A stretch of DNA of 64,000 nt from Taxillus chinensis. Taxonomy: Eukaryota; Streptophyta; Magnoliopsida; Santalales; Loranthaceae. Of the stretch, positions 10,150 through 22,016 are shown piece after piece. Numbering within the stretch: position 1 is the stretch's first letter; each line of letters opens with the position of its first letter. The position numbers were made by a program, and so were the translations under genes. The notes below the pieces were generated by a model. The model searched no databases. It worked only from the letters and a program-made list of their open reading frames with translations, and had not been told where the DNA came from. The stretch spans positions 41,936,271-42,000,270 of the forward strand of contig CM042088.1 of the NCBI GenBank assembly GCA_023512835.1, in the 5' to 3' direction.

Positions 10150-12040
10150 TAACAAGCATTTATTAGTTATTATAGTTTTTTTTGTTTTTTTTTGTATGAA
10201 AAGGTGAACAAATATTAATAAAAGAAGGCGAATGTAAAAAGACTTAATTGCTGAGGTTTGAACACGCCGCATAGTACAAACTATTATATTCGTATTAATC
10301 TGGAAAGAAAATACACGTGCTGTGAATCGAGGTGTTACATTGGGGGTTGTGTTTTCATTAATATTCTTTGTCTTCGAATTAGTGCTTGATTATATATTAA
10401 TTAGTATAAACTAATTAAACGGATGGATTAGTTTCTATTGCCAATTTGCCATTTGTTTTCCATAAATGATTAAAAAAATATTTTGTGTCATCAGGTAGTG
10501 AAATCGATATGAATATTGTAATTTTCTTTTCTCTATATATATCATTACTTTATGTCATATTGTCACGATAATTACGTGACTTCAGTTATATATATCATTA
10601 CTTTTAATTAAATTAACACTTGCTACTAATCATAAATGATTTTTTTTTATAACCCAGCTGGAGCACCGGAGACCCAGCGATGCATGCATCCCCTGGCATA
10701 ATTTGCGTGGTTTACGCGGCATCGAAGGTGAAGGTGAAGTAATTAAATGAGTATTATTTTTGATTATATTATTATTGGGAGATTTTATGCATTAATGTTT
10801 TGGGTAGGTGAAGTATCTAAAGTTTGTCTGGATGAATAATGAATTATCTAAAGTTTTTTTTTGGGGTGGGATTTTCTAAAAGTTTGAACTCGATGCATTA
10901 TAGTTCAACCGTTCAATTTTAAAAAGCAGATATGAATTTGGGATACTACTTTGCATCTAATGAATTAAAGAAAAGTTATCTTAAATTCATAATTATTTAA
11001 TTCATTTGGGATAGGTGACAGCGTGACATACATGTTAGCAGCCATGAATGGCGGGCAAAATCAAAATTGTTACTCAAATAAACCTATGTTGTGTTCGCCT
11101 TGCGCTCAAAGTTAGACTCTTTTTTTTTTTTTTTTATTTAGACTACAATCAAGCAACTTAGATATGATCATCACAACGAATTAAGCCCTTTCGATGAAGA
11201 ATCTACAGAAAAATTATCCATACAAGAATATTACCTTGTTTTTTAAAAAGCATGAAATTATAGCCCCAAAGGAATTAATTGGTTCCCTTTTCAGGCTTTT
11301 GCACACTAGATTCAAAAGATCAATGGGGCACAATTTACACATTTAGTAAGTGCCAACTTTTCAAAGTTTATTAAGTATCAACGTTAAACTTACACTAATC
11401 CAATATCCCAAAACAAAAATAATTGGGAAATATCATATAACTTTAGGTAGAGGTCATCATATCAAACCGATCCATAATGTGGAAACAATTTTCATTGAAG
11501 TTGAATGCATTTGATCTTGTTAGGACAAGTTAAAAGTCCAATATTTAAGTTATTATTACAAATTCCATATGAATGTTGACTAAAAATTATTATTAAAAAT
11601 TCCATATAGATTTAAAAGTTATTATAATATTAAATGAGCTAAAAATATTTATGAATTGTAAAAATTATTATGAGTTTTTTTTACTTTTACAAATAAATAT
11701 ATATATATATATGTGTGTGCGCGCGCGCAAGTGCATAAAATAATTTGAGCTAATAATAATTATTTATTTTAATTTTATTAAGTTTGTTTCAATATTTATT
11801 ATTTTATATTTTATATAAAAATATTTTTAAAATTAATTAAAATTAATTATAATAAGTATAATAATGATTAAATTAAAATACATAATGTAAACAAACATTA
11901 TAAAATTAAAAACAGATCGTCTGTTTTATTATAGAATTATTATATATTATGATTATTTTTAAGAACTGTAAAATTAAATTAAATTATATTACGGATAAAT
12001 AATTTTAATTTTATTATTTATTATTTTAAAAAATAATCAT
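10150..12040. other. AT-rich spacer, no gene seen
   Basis: No coding region was supported. The stretch holds homopolymer and TA-rich tracts and a short TG/CG alternating run at 11711-11729. Sequence becomes GC-richer from about 12055, where the transcribed leader of the MyoB gene probably begins. Confidence 0.5.
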
Positions 12041-12059
12041 AAATTTTTAAAAGAATACC

Positions 12060-13016
12060 CTCGCACGAGTCCCAAGAACCCACCCGGTTTTCCGGCAAAT
12101 TCTAAAGAAAGAAAGCACTTTGCTTTCCACGCTTTTAAGGTTGTTGCCACCGCCGACTTTCGGTTTGTATCGCGCTGTACAGTCGGCGTCGTTATCCGAG
12201 CGACCACCTTCGTTTAATTGTTTTTTTTTTTGTTTGTTTAAAAAAATTAAATATAAATTAACCCGACAACAGCGCGCATATCCGACCACAACATCAATAT
12301 TCAAAGACATATGGATCATGATTCGACGGCACGCTTGAATTGGATCGCATGCTTCTCACAGCCGACAAGGATTCATGAAATGGTTTGTTTGTTTTGTTTT
12401 ATTCTAGATTGTTGTTTTCATCGTACGTCTTCGTATTTGACTGAACTCGTCACTGATTTTAATTTTAATGGATTTGGGATCTTAATTGGCTTGAGGCATA
12501 TATGGATGGGATGGGTACGTAGTAAGGTTTCAAATCAGAGGATGGGTCATGTATCATATCTAGAATTATTTATTTATTTATTATCCTGGTTTGAGTAAAT
12601 TCAATGTTGTTTTCAAAAACCTGGCTGTAGTTTTATTATTATGAGTTTTATATGACTAATAAATTTTGGTTGCTGGCTGGTGAGGCCTGTTAATGTTATG
12701 ATTATGATAAACAGTTTTCGTGTTAACTGTTTTAATTTTGTGGACAGGGCTCTTGGCTCTTGTAATTAAATTAATTGTCTGGTGTCCAAATTGGCCCGGA
12801 CACCGCCACACGTGCGAGTTTCATGCACTGGATTTGACTTTTTTTTTTTTTTTTTGTTCTTCCTTGAGTGCTCTGTGTGGGACATACACAGTGGCAGTGC
12901 TAAAATAAGCTGTGGATGTTTTGCATTGGTTTTGGTTTTTGGAGGGTTATAGCATATTCTTCCTGGGGCGACCAAGCTGTTGCTGTTGTGGTGAATGTAC
13001 TTGATAGTTCTTGGTC
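12060..13016 (+). other. Probable 5' leader of the MyoB gene
   Basis: GC-richer sequence at about 12055-12390 is followed by T-rich, intron-like DNA starting 'gtttgtttgt' after 'catgaaatg'. A pyrimidine tract (12838-12856) and possible acceptor AGs precede the coding start. This fits a noncoding leader exon plus a leader intron. Exact ends cannot be fixed without transcript data. Confidence 0.35.
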
Positions 13017-16000
13017 ATGTCTAGGCCAAGGGGCTCATCAACCGAACTAGAGAGAAGAAGCTTGCTGGGTTTTACCAATGCCCTGGCTTCAGCTTTCCTC
13101 GAATGGCTGTTGATGTTTTTAATATTCGTGGATGCTATATTTGCCTACTTAGTGGCGAGGCTTGCGCGCTGCTGTGATTTGAGAACTCCCTGTTTGCTGT
13201 GCTCCAGACTTGATCACATTTTGGGCAATGAAAAGCTTGGATTTTATTGGGAATTGATCTGCAGCAGCCATAAACTCGAGATCTCATCCTTGGTTTTCTG
13301 CCATGCTCACGACAAACTTGTTGATGTACATGCGATGTGCGAGGGTTGTCTCTTTTCTTTTGCTACCGTAAACAAGTCTAATGCCGAAACTTACAGATTG
13401 CTGGTTGGCAAAATGGGGACTGAACCTCACAATTATGTTTCGCCCAGCAGAGGGGGTTGTTCTTGTTGTAATGAGCCTTGCACTTCAAAACCTTACACCC
13501 AAGAATGGCTTCCTACAAAATCAGATGGATGTGAAGCAGCTGCATTTGACCTGCCTCTACTAAGTTCAATTGCACGTAGTGTTTCAGACAAATGGAAAGA
13601 CATATCATCTCCACCAGCTAGCACTTTTAGGTTGGATAGCCCGAGGTTAGATCCTTTGTCTCGCATGGGGTATGCAAAGCTTAAGGTTACATCTGATACA
13701 GAATCTGAAGCCTTACTTTCTGAAAACGACGATGAAAACAGTCTGGCTAGTGAAACTGGTGATGCCAGGGAAGATTTCCTGACTAGATGTGTGAATTCAG
13801 AATCTTCTGCAATTGCCTCCACCAATGATTTTACTCCAATAAACCTGGTAGATCCACAACATTTTGAGCACAAGCTTTCACTTTTAGATTTGGAAGTTCC
13901 AGCAGTTCTTATTGAGCACAATGGTGGGACATCTGTAGCACCTATGATGGCTAATGATCATGGCTTATTGGAACTCTCTTGGAAACGAGCTGAGCCCAAG
14001 ACTGATCTGCCCTTCGAAACTGAGCTTATTTCATCTGCCCCTCCATTATCCAGTGTACCAGCAACTACTACTGAAGTGTTGATTGAGAACAGTAAGTCCT
14101 ATCTATATAGTTGAATAATATCTTCGATTTTATTTTTCAAGATAGCCAAGCTAAAGTATGTTGATCTCACGCTGTTGATTCAAATTATTTATACCTAGAT
14201 ATAATTTTAGAGGCCTTCCTGCTGTATAATTTCTTCCAAAATTTTAAACTTAGGTCCAGCAGATTGTATTGAGGCCAATGATGGGACATCTGTTGAACCT
14301 ATGATGGCTCATTATCATGGCGTGGAGGAACTTTCTTGGGAACAAACAAAGCCCAAGACTGATCCAACTCTCAAAGCCGAGCTTATTTTTTCTGCCGCTC
14401 CATTATCCACTCTGCCAGAAACTACTACTGAAGTCTTGATAGAGAACAGTAAGTCCCATGGCCTATATAGTAGAAGAATATCTTTGATTTATTTCTTTCA
14501 AAATAGTCAAGTTAAAGTTAAAGTATGTTGTTCTCATGGTGTTCAGTCAAGTTATATATACTCTGATATAATTTTAGAGGCCTTCATGCTGTATAATTAC
14601 TTCCACTTTTTAAAATTAGTACCAGCAGTTCTTATTGAGGAAAATGATGAGACATCTGTAGCGTCTACCATTGCCAAGGATCATGCCTTGGAGGTACTTT
14701 CTTGGCAACAAACAGAGCCCAAGAATGATCCACCTCTTGAAACTAAATTTGTTTTGCCTGCCCCTCCATTATCCAATCTACCAGAAACTACTACCGAAGT
14801 GTTCATAGAGAACAGTAAGTCCTATGGCCCATATAGTAGAAGAATATCTTTGATTTATTTTTCGAAGTAGTCAAGCTAAAGTATATATGTTGATTTCATG
14901 CTGGTTTTTCGAGTTATATATACCCAGATATAATTTTAGAGGCCTTCATGGTGTATAATTACTTCCAACTTTTAAACTTGTTCCAGCAGTTCTTATTGAG
15001 GACAATGATGGGACCTCTGTAGCATCTACCATTGCCAAGGATCATGTCTTGGAGGTACTCTCTTGGCAACAAACAGAGCCCAAGAGCAATCTGCGTCTTG
15101 AAACTAATCTTGTTTCACCTGCCCCTCCATTATCCAATCTGCCAGAAACTACTACTGAAGTGTTTCTAGAGAACAGTAAGCCCTATGGCCTAGCTAGTTG
15201 AGGAATATCTTCCACTGTGTTTCTCAAAATTTTCAAGCTTAACTATGTTGATCTCATGCTGTTCATTTCAAATTATTTACACCTAGATATGCTTTTTAAT
15301 GGTCTTCATCGTCGATAATATGTTCAAATGGTTGTGAATATTCTTCAAAACTATTCAGGTGTGAAAACCTAGTTCTGCAAATTGAAAAGTCCTAAATTTT
15401 AACTTGAGAGTATTTGTAGGACTAGAAAGCTGATTTCCCCAACCATAGAGGCCCTTTTGTAAAAATTATTTTTCTGGTTTCCATTTAATGTTTGAGATAA
15501 AGAAAATGAAAGAAAATAACTTTATAAAACCCATCCCATCCCCTGTCGTCCATACACATTTGTCTGGTCTCACATCTACATCTTATTTATTGAGTTATTT
15601 ATTTCTATCACATCCTCTTTCTTGTATATACAAACCTTGTGGATTTTGTCAAAGCTTGATAATTGGGAGCCCACAATCTTTATATGCATATGGTAAATGT
15701 GTTTATTCAACTTTGGAACAATTAATCCACTTGTATAACTTTTCACAAACAATTATGCCATGCCTGCAACTTTAATCTTTTAGGTAAAGTCATTTTCTCC
15801 GAAAGTTTCAAATAATTTATATGTATATTTCCTTCTTCTAAAGGGTCCAATTGTATAGAGTTTTCTATTTAACCATTGTTATGTATGCTTCTATAATGTT
15901 CCGATGTTGCAGTTGCTCCATCTACTACAGATGTGCATGGCAATGATGTAATTGGGCACACATGTTTGACTGAGACCGGAAAAATCTCCATGTCAGGAAG

Positions 16001-17273
16001 TGAGCCAATGGTTGGTAGGGAATTGGCAATAGGAACTGGTGCTCAAATGTCTGGTAGTTTGGATCTTGTTGATGCCTATAAGTTGGCTGTTAGTAATAAG
16101 GGAAGACAGTTGCTCTCCAGACAGTGGTCTCAGAAAGATTCCTCGAGAGTTAATGATGATCGAAGTTTTTTATTGTCACAAAATTCTCCTAGAAATGCTG
16201 GTGAGAATAGATCCTCTGATTTGGGCTCTGCGGGCTCCCAGATATTTCAAAAGCGGATCTCACTTGAGAGAAATGTATCCAATTTATCCATGGATGGGAG
16301 CACCGTCAGTGAGATTGAAGGTGAAAGTTTGGTTGACCGTCTAAAACGACAGGTTGACCATGACAGAAAACTCTTAGGTGCTTTGTACAAGGAATTGGAG
16401 GAAGAAAGAAATGCTTCTGCTATTGCAACAAGTCAGTCAATGGCTATGATCACTAGACTGCAGGAGGAGAAAGCAGCACTCCATATGGAAGCCCTACAAT
16501 ACCTGAGAATGATGGAGGAGCAGTCTGAATATGACATGGAAGCTTTGGAAAAAACTAATGACCTTCTTGCAGACAAGGAAAAGGAAATGCAAGATTTGGA
16601 ATATGAACTTTTGTTTTACCGTGAGAAGTTTCCTAGTGAATATGTAATTGAGAATATGGTAGATTCTGTTCATGATGTGAGGGTAGAAGGTGTGGAAGAA
16701 CGTAACACAAATTGTCCCTGCAAGACTGAAGAATCAAAAATAGCAGTTGGGGTTGCAGATAAGAACAATGTGAAGAATCCGTTGTCAGAGTTTGAAGATG
16801 AAAGGTTATATATTTCACAATGCTTGAAGAAATTACAGGAGAAGCTTACAGTGGTTTCTAATGGTGGGGTTTGTATGGACTTGCCTAGTGGCGAATATTC
16901 TCTAAATGAAGGCAATGAGGCAAGTACTTCGAAAAAACTGAACCATAAGAAGGATTTTGAAGAAAATGTTGCGGAAGAAGAAAATAATGGAAGTCATCCA
17001 AATGCCCAAGATCAAGTTGATTTGTCATCTCAGAACACTGACAACAAAAATGGTGATCATTGCTTGGAGAGTGGTTTAGTGGCTCTTGAAATTGAAGTTT
17101 CTGACCTAAATGACAGATTGGAAGCGCTTGAGGTGGACCGGAAGTTTCTTGAGAAGACTATCAACTCACTTCGAAATGGAGATGAGGGGCTTCAATTTTT
17201 ACAGGAGATTGTTCATCACTTGCGGGAACTACGGAAGTCTGACACAAGAAGCTGCAGTCCTATGGTTGCATGA
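13017..17273 (+). CDS. Myosin-binding (MyoB, DUF593/GTD-binding) membrane protein
   Basis: MyoB proteins are vesicle-membrane receptors that bind the globular tail of plant class XI myosins and drive cytoplasmic streaming. Exons: 13017-14091, 14254-14448, 14620-14814, 14987-15175 and 15913-17273 (about 1004 aa, phases consistent). The ATG at 13017 (MSRPRG) gives the expected short cytosolic tip, then a transmembrane segment at about residues 22-48 and the conserved Cys-rich CCDLRTPCLLC block (52-62). The GTD-binding coiled coil lies at about residues 689-791 (SLVDRLKRQV...LLFYREKFP), with a second predicted coil near 940-995. Between them the protein carries four copies of a roughly 65-residue Ser/Pro/Glu-rich module, each ending 'TTTEV' + 'IEN' or 'LEN'. 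Module 1 is the end of exon 1; modules 2-4 are whole exons. The family assignment is strong; the exact MyoB number is not. Confidence 0.93.
13897..15330 (+). repeat. Four tandem exon-intron units in the MyoB gene
   Basis: Units start at 13901, 14258, 14624 and 14985 (spacings 357, 366 and 361 bp). Each has an exon of about 190 bp followed by about 170 bp of intron. Introns are as recognisable as exons: all start 'gtaag(t/c)cc', and later share 'tagataattttaga'-like and 'ggccttcatg' blocks. The last unit runs into the first 150 bp of the final intron. All copies keep phase 1 at both ends, so any number of modules can be joined in frame. Confidence 0.95.
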
Positions 17274-17319
17274 AGTTCCTTGCCTGACCGTAATCAAGGT
17301 AAATATCCTAGCAAGTTGA

Positions 17320-17450
17320 TATAACTATATATATATATATATATATGGCGAAGCTTGGCATAACGGTAAGTCCATATTGGCTTGTATGATCCAATTCCTT
17401 TTCAGGTCTCGCAGGAGCTTCGTGCATCCATCGAATTTGTCCTATATATG
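17320..17450 (+). mobile_element. Possible tRNA-derived SINE remnant
   Basis: After a TA run, 'ttggcataacggtaagt' has the look of a polymerase III A-box, and 'gcaggagcttcgtgca' resembles the 3' part of plant Au-type SINEs. No clear B-box, poly-T end or target-site duplication was found. Weak call based on recall of the family's appearance. Confidence 0.25.
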
Positions 17451-20400
17451 TGTGCACAATCACGCATTGCTAGTATGAAATCTTAAGTTGACACAAAATA
17501 ATTAGATTGAGTCATGGATGTTATTTTCTTTAGATATATTCCTCGCTGCCTCTCAAAGCACTGAAAAAGGATTTTATATATATATATCTAATGATTTCAA
17601 CTAGAACTTGAACATAAATTAAAAAGGGAAAAATCTACTTTGTTTCTCTTTTTAGTCATGGAAAGTAGTAAAAAAATTTAGTAAACAAATAGGATAATTG
17701 AAATGTATAAAAAGACTAATTTTTGGGAAAGAATGTGAATAGAATGAAAATCTATTGGTCATTACTGGAGATAATACTATTTAGTAATATTATATTTATA
17801 TAGTCATGAGAATATTATAAAGATTATCTCTTTTTCTTCTTTGAATCTTGACTATCAAATAAATATGTGGGTGATGGCTCTGGTATCCAATTCTATTCTT
17901 TTTTGTGCTCTCGTCTTTTTTTTTTTTTGTTGAAATCCATAATCCAAACAAAGCCGAATATTTGTTAAAATTATGTTATCATAATTTAGATAAGAGACAA
18001 ATAATTCTTATTCAAAAGGGTGGATTATTTTAGGTCATGTGTAATGAATTGAACTAAATGTTACTTTAAAATCCTAACCCAAGAATATCACAAGAAAATG
18101 AGATAATTTACTAATAAGTATAATGTACAAACTATTTAAGTTAAGTTTACCTCATGCCATTCTTGTCTTCATGATAAAACGGGCCCTTGAGGCTTCCAAA
18201 TTTGAAGGGCCTTCATTTTTTTTTTAGTATGTTTATCATTTAGTTTACTTTTCAAGTTTCAGCCTCAACCTAAGTTGGATCTCATTTTAAGATTTCGCTT
18301 AGGACCACCTAAATCTCATGACCAACCCTATTTTAGTTTATCAGTGTTAATGGCATAAGATTCATTCATTATGTTATAACATTTCCTCTCAAGTTGGACT
18401 ATATATTTGTAGTCTCAACTTTTACGAAGAGCCACTCATACTGCTTCCGAGCTTATAAAAATAACCTATAAACTGGTCCTGTAATGGATTGTGTTGCAAT
18501 ATAATCTAACCGATCTGTTTGGCACAAGATTACAAGTTGGGGTTGGTGTCTTATAATGTCCATATTATGTGGCATTATTAGTCCATAAATATTAAGTTGT
18601 CAATAACAGAAACTGTACTGCGTATGAAACTTATTGAGAAGTCGTGTAGCTCACATGATTTCCCGAAGAAACAACAAGAATTTGTTCTCTGGAGAGGGGA
18701 GAACAGAAAAAAATAATGCTCACATGCAAATTAATGTGAATAATTTTATTTATTTATTGTCTTCATCTGGATTGTCTTGCTTAGTCTTCCGTGCAAAGAA
18801 TGCACTGTTTATAATTAATGCCGGCATTCTTGCCTCTCTTTTTGTATCCAGTGCCTTGAAACCTATGGCCATGGTAGCGTATTTTTTTGGGAAAGGATAT
18901 GGCAAGGAAGAATGCTATTTATTCTCTTTTTTTCTCCACTTTTTGTTGTCGTGGTTGAAAAAAGCCCTCATGTTAGGGGGAGAAGAATGAAGTTCAACCT
19001 GAAGGCTTTTTTATATATGTTGGTAAGGACTGCTCTCACCATTAAGCTCTCAATTGACTTCTTTGTTTTTTAGATTTCATATAGTGTAAATTGTTTGGCT
19101 TCCCCCTTTCATTTTTTCCCCAAACTGCACATAAACTTGATGAGCTTTCTGCTTTCCCTTTTTTTTCCCAAACTCTTTTTTTTTTTTGTTTGGGTTCACT
19201 TTCCTTTTTGCTTGCTATATGGTGGTTGAGAATTGTTTGTTCAAAATGTAGCTTAATAATTATGTTGTGAGTTGTGAGATTTTGTGCAGAGTCTAATTTC
19301 TTGATGTCGTTGACGTTATAATCAGATTATTGGTCCTATCTGGTTTGCCTGTAAATTTGTAAATTGAACTAGCACAGTGAGTGCATTACTTCAAAAAAAT
19401 TGGACTGCCTTTTGGAGACTTTCTCTTTTTCTTTTGTTATATTGGATGCTGAAGGTCTGCTTGGGAAAAAGGAGTAAGGAAAATATAATTATGGACCATG
19501 TAATTATTGGGAATTTAATCTTTTCCACCTTATTTTCATTTGGTTTGTTTGTAGCTCTCTTTGAAACTAGGGTTCAATTTAGTTATTCCATTGGAGGGTT
19601 TTTTTTTAAATAAAGGTTAATATTATTGAAGCAAGAAGAACGAATAAAAAGGTTAAGATGGTGAAGGCGATCTTTGGCCAAAATAAAAGCTAAGACAAAT
19701 ATTCGAATATTACAGTATATTCCAAGAGTTTTGATCGAATAAAAAAAGAGTATTTATTACTTAAATTAATAATAAAAGTAGGAAAAGTCTATTTAATTCA
19801 TGCAGAAATTTTTTTAATAGCGTTGAATTAATATGAAAAAAAATTAAAAATTTAATATACAGCAAGAGGGTGCTCGAATTGAATTAAAATCCTCTGTTGT
19901 AATAATAAGAATTTTATACACTAAAATTATGTAGTTTTGTTAAATTTTATTTTAAAATGAATTAGTATGTATTCTTTAAAAAAGATTTTAAAAATACATA
20001 ATTTTATTATACAGGAATGTTGTACAACAGAAAATCTGAAATCGTTAGAATAATAAGCTTGATTCGTTAGTAATAAGTCCAAGAATAATTTTCAATTTTT
20101 TTGGTAATTTTGTAATAATTAGAAAGTTAGTAGTTAATTAAAAGTGTGTTAAAGTCAATTATTACCAACATAGTTTTTCTTAAACTTAATAGATTGAAAC
20201 ATTAAATTTTGTATCGATAGAGTATATTTGATATTTTGAATGCAATGTTTTATATAAACTTACAAAACAAAGAAATTTATATATTTTACTATATAAAAGA
20301 GGATGTTTTTAACATAAAAAAGTTAATTTTTGAAGTACCCTAATTATTTTAATAAAAATTAAAAATATAAAGTATTTTAAAATTTGAAAACATATTTATC

Positions 20401-21900
20401 AAATATTTTAAACAATTATTAAAAATGTTATAAATATTCGTAATAAAAATATAATGCAAACAGAATGATAACAGAAAATTTATATGAAATTGTATACAAT
20501 AGTTATATATTTTCTAGAATATTTTTAATCGAATAAATAGGAATGATTTAATAGACTATAAAAATTACAAACCAAAAACAAGCCCAAATGATATTTACAA
20601 TGTAATTCAAAGCTTAATTAAAAATATAAATAATACAAATATATCACTAAAATAAAAAAAACATGTAAATAAGAAACTTTTGCTTTTTTTCCCCACGTGG
20701 AATTGCATGAATTAATGGAAATAATATATATATTTTTATAGAGAAAATATATTTGTAAGTTTTTTTTTTTTTTGCAAATTTATGTGCATACCTAATGTGT
20801 TATTATTCAATTCATCCAGTGATTTCGTGAGGTTTACTTGAGATTTAATTAAAATTAATAGAATAATAGCAAGTCTGAAAAAAAAGTTTGTATGTAATAT
20901 TATTTATTTTTTAAAGTCATGATATTATAATTTATATGATTTTTAAATTAAAAAGTTATAACATAAAAAATCATGGAAAAAATAGATTGACAATAATTCG
21001 GTAAAGTATTTTACAAAATTAAAATTTGAAGCCGATAACATTTTTGATTCCATGGACTTTTATATAAAAAAGAGAGCCCAATAAAACTTGACGCAAGTAA
21101 CAATAGTAAAATTTATAAATTATTTTAAGTAATCAAATTGAGATAAAATATAGAAAATAAATAAATAAATAACTTTCTATATATAAATATTAGAAAGGAA
21201 CTATGTTGCAAGAAGGTTAATAGTAACAATACAACAAATCCTTAGACAGACAGACAGTGATATAACATTTGATAAATAATATATAAGTGAAGAAATTATA
21301 ATATAGTTATGATGTAGTATTAAAATTTTGAAATACAACTTTATTAAGTAAATATGTGTTATTTATAATAATATGCAGACGAATACATAAAATAATTTGA
21401 ATTAATTTTTAGCTCTGCTTTTTATTTTCTAAACTCTGTTTCATATTTTCTTCTTTGTTTTATAAGATATTTATATATAGAAAATATGAATAAAACATTT
21501 TGATACTATATAATAATTAAAATAAAATATATTTATTATTAGAGTAGCCGAGATATATAGAACAGGAACTGAATTCTCAATGGTTTTTGAGTTTAATGAA
21601 TCACCACCACCCTAACATCAGCCGAGGTTGAAGGCAGCCTGATTTTATTATTTGAACCATCTTTTGGGAGAAACAAACCATGTTCCTCACGACCCAAAAA
21701 AAAAAAAAAAAGGAAAAACACATTGAAACGTCCTTGATTATCTCTATTCAATCAGAATAGAATTTCTACATATATCAGAGAAAAGTAGAGAGCAGTTAGA
21801 AACATGTCATGTCTGCTACTGTAATGGAATGAATGATACTGCTGCTCTACTACCTCCCTACTTAATTCCCTGGAAACACCAAGTACAGACCTAACCTATT
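17451..21900. other. Long AT-rich spacer, no gene seen
   Basis: Short open frames exist (for example 18634-18990 and 19377-19613 on +). They are rich in low-complexity Phe/Leu/Lys runs and lack homologous motifs or splice partners. The AT content is very high from 19.6 to 21.5 kb. No tRNA or rRNA sequence was recognised. Confidence 0.5.
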
Positions 21901-22016
21901 CATTGCTCTGATAGTTTCTTGCTTGTAAACTGTAAAAGCGAAAAAGAATGCTGTGAACGTGTACGTGAACACTAAACTACAACAATGTCACATCAAACAC
22001 CACTCCCTATTTGCCG

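Noticed and set aside
13493..13921. 142-codon frame on the - strand
   Set aside because: Antisense shadow of MyoB exon 1 with Ser-rich composition.
18634..19613. 118- and 78-codon frames on +
   Set aside because: Phe/Leu-rich translations of T-rich spacer, without motifs or supporting exons.
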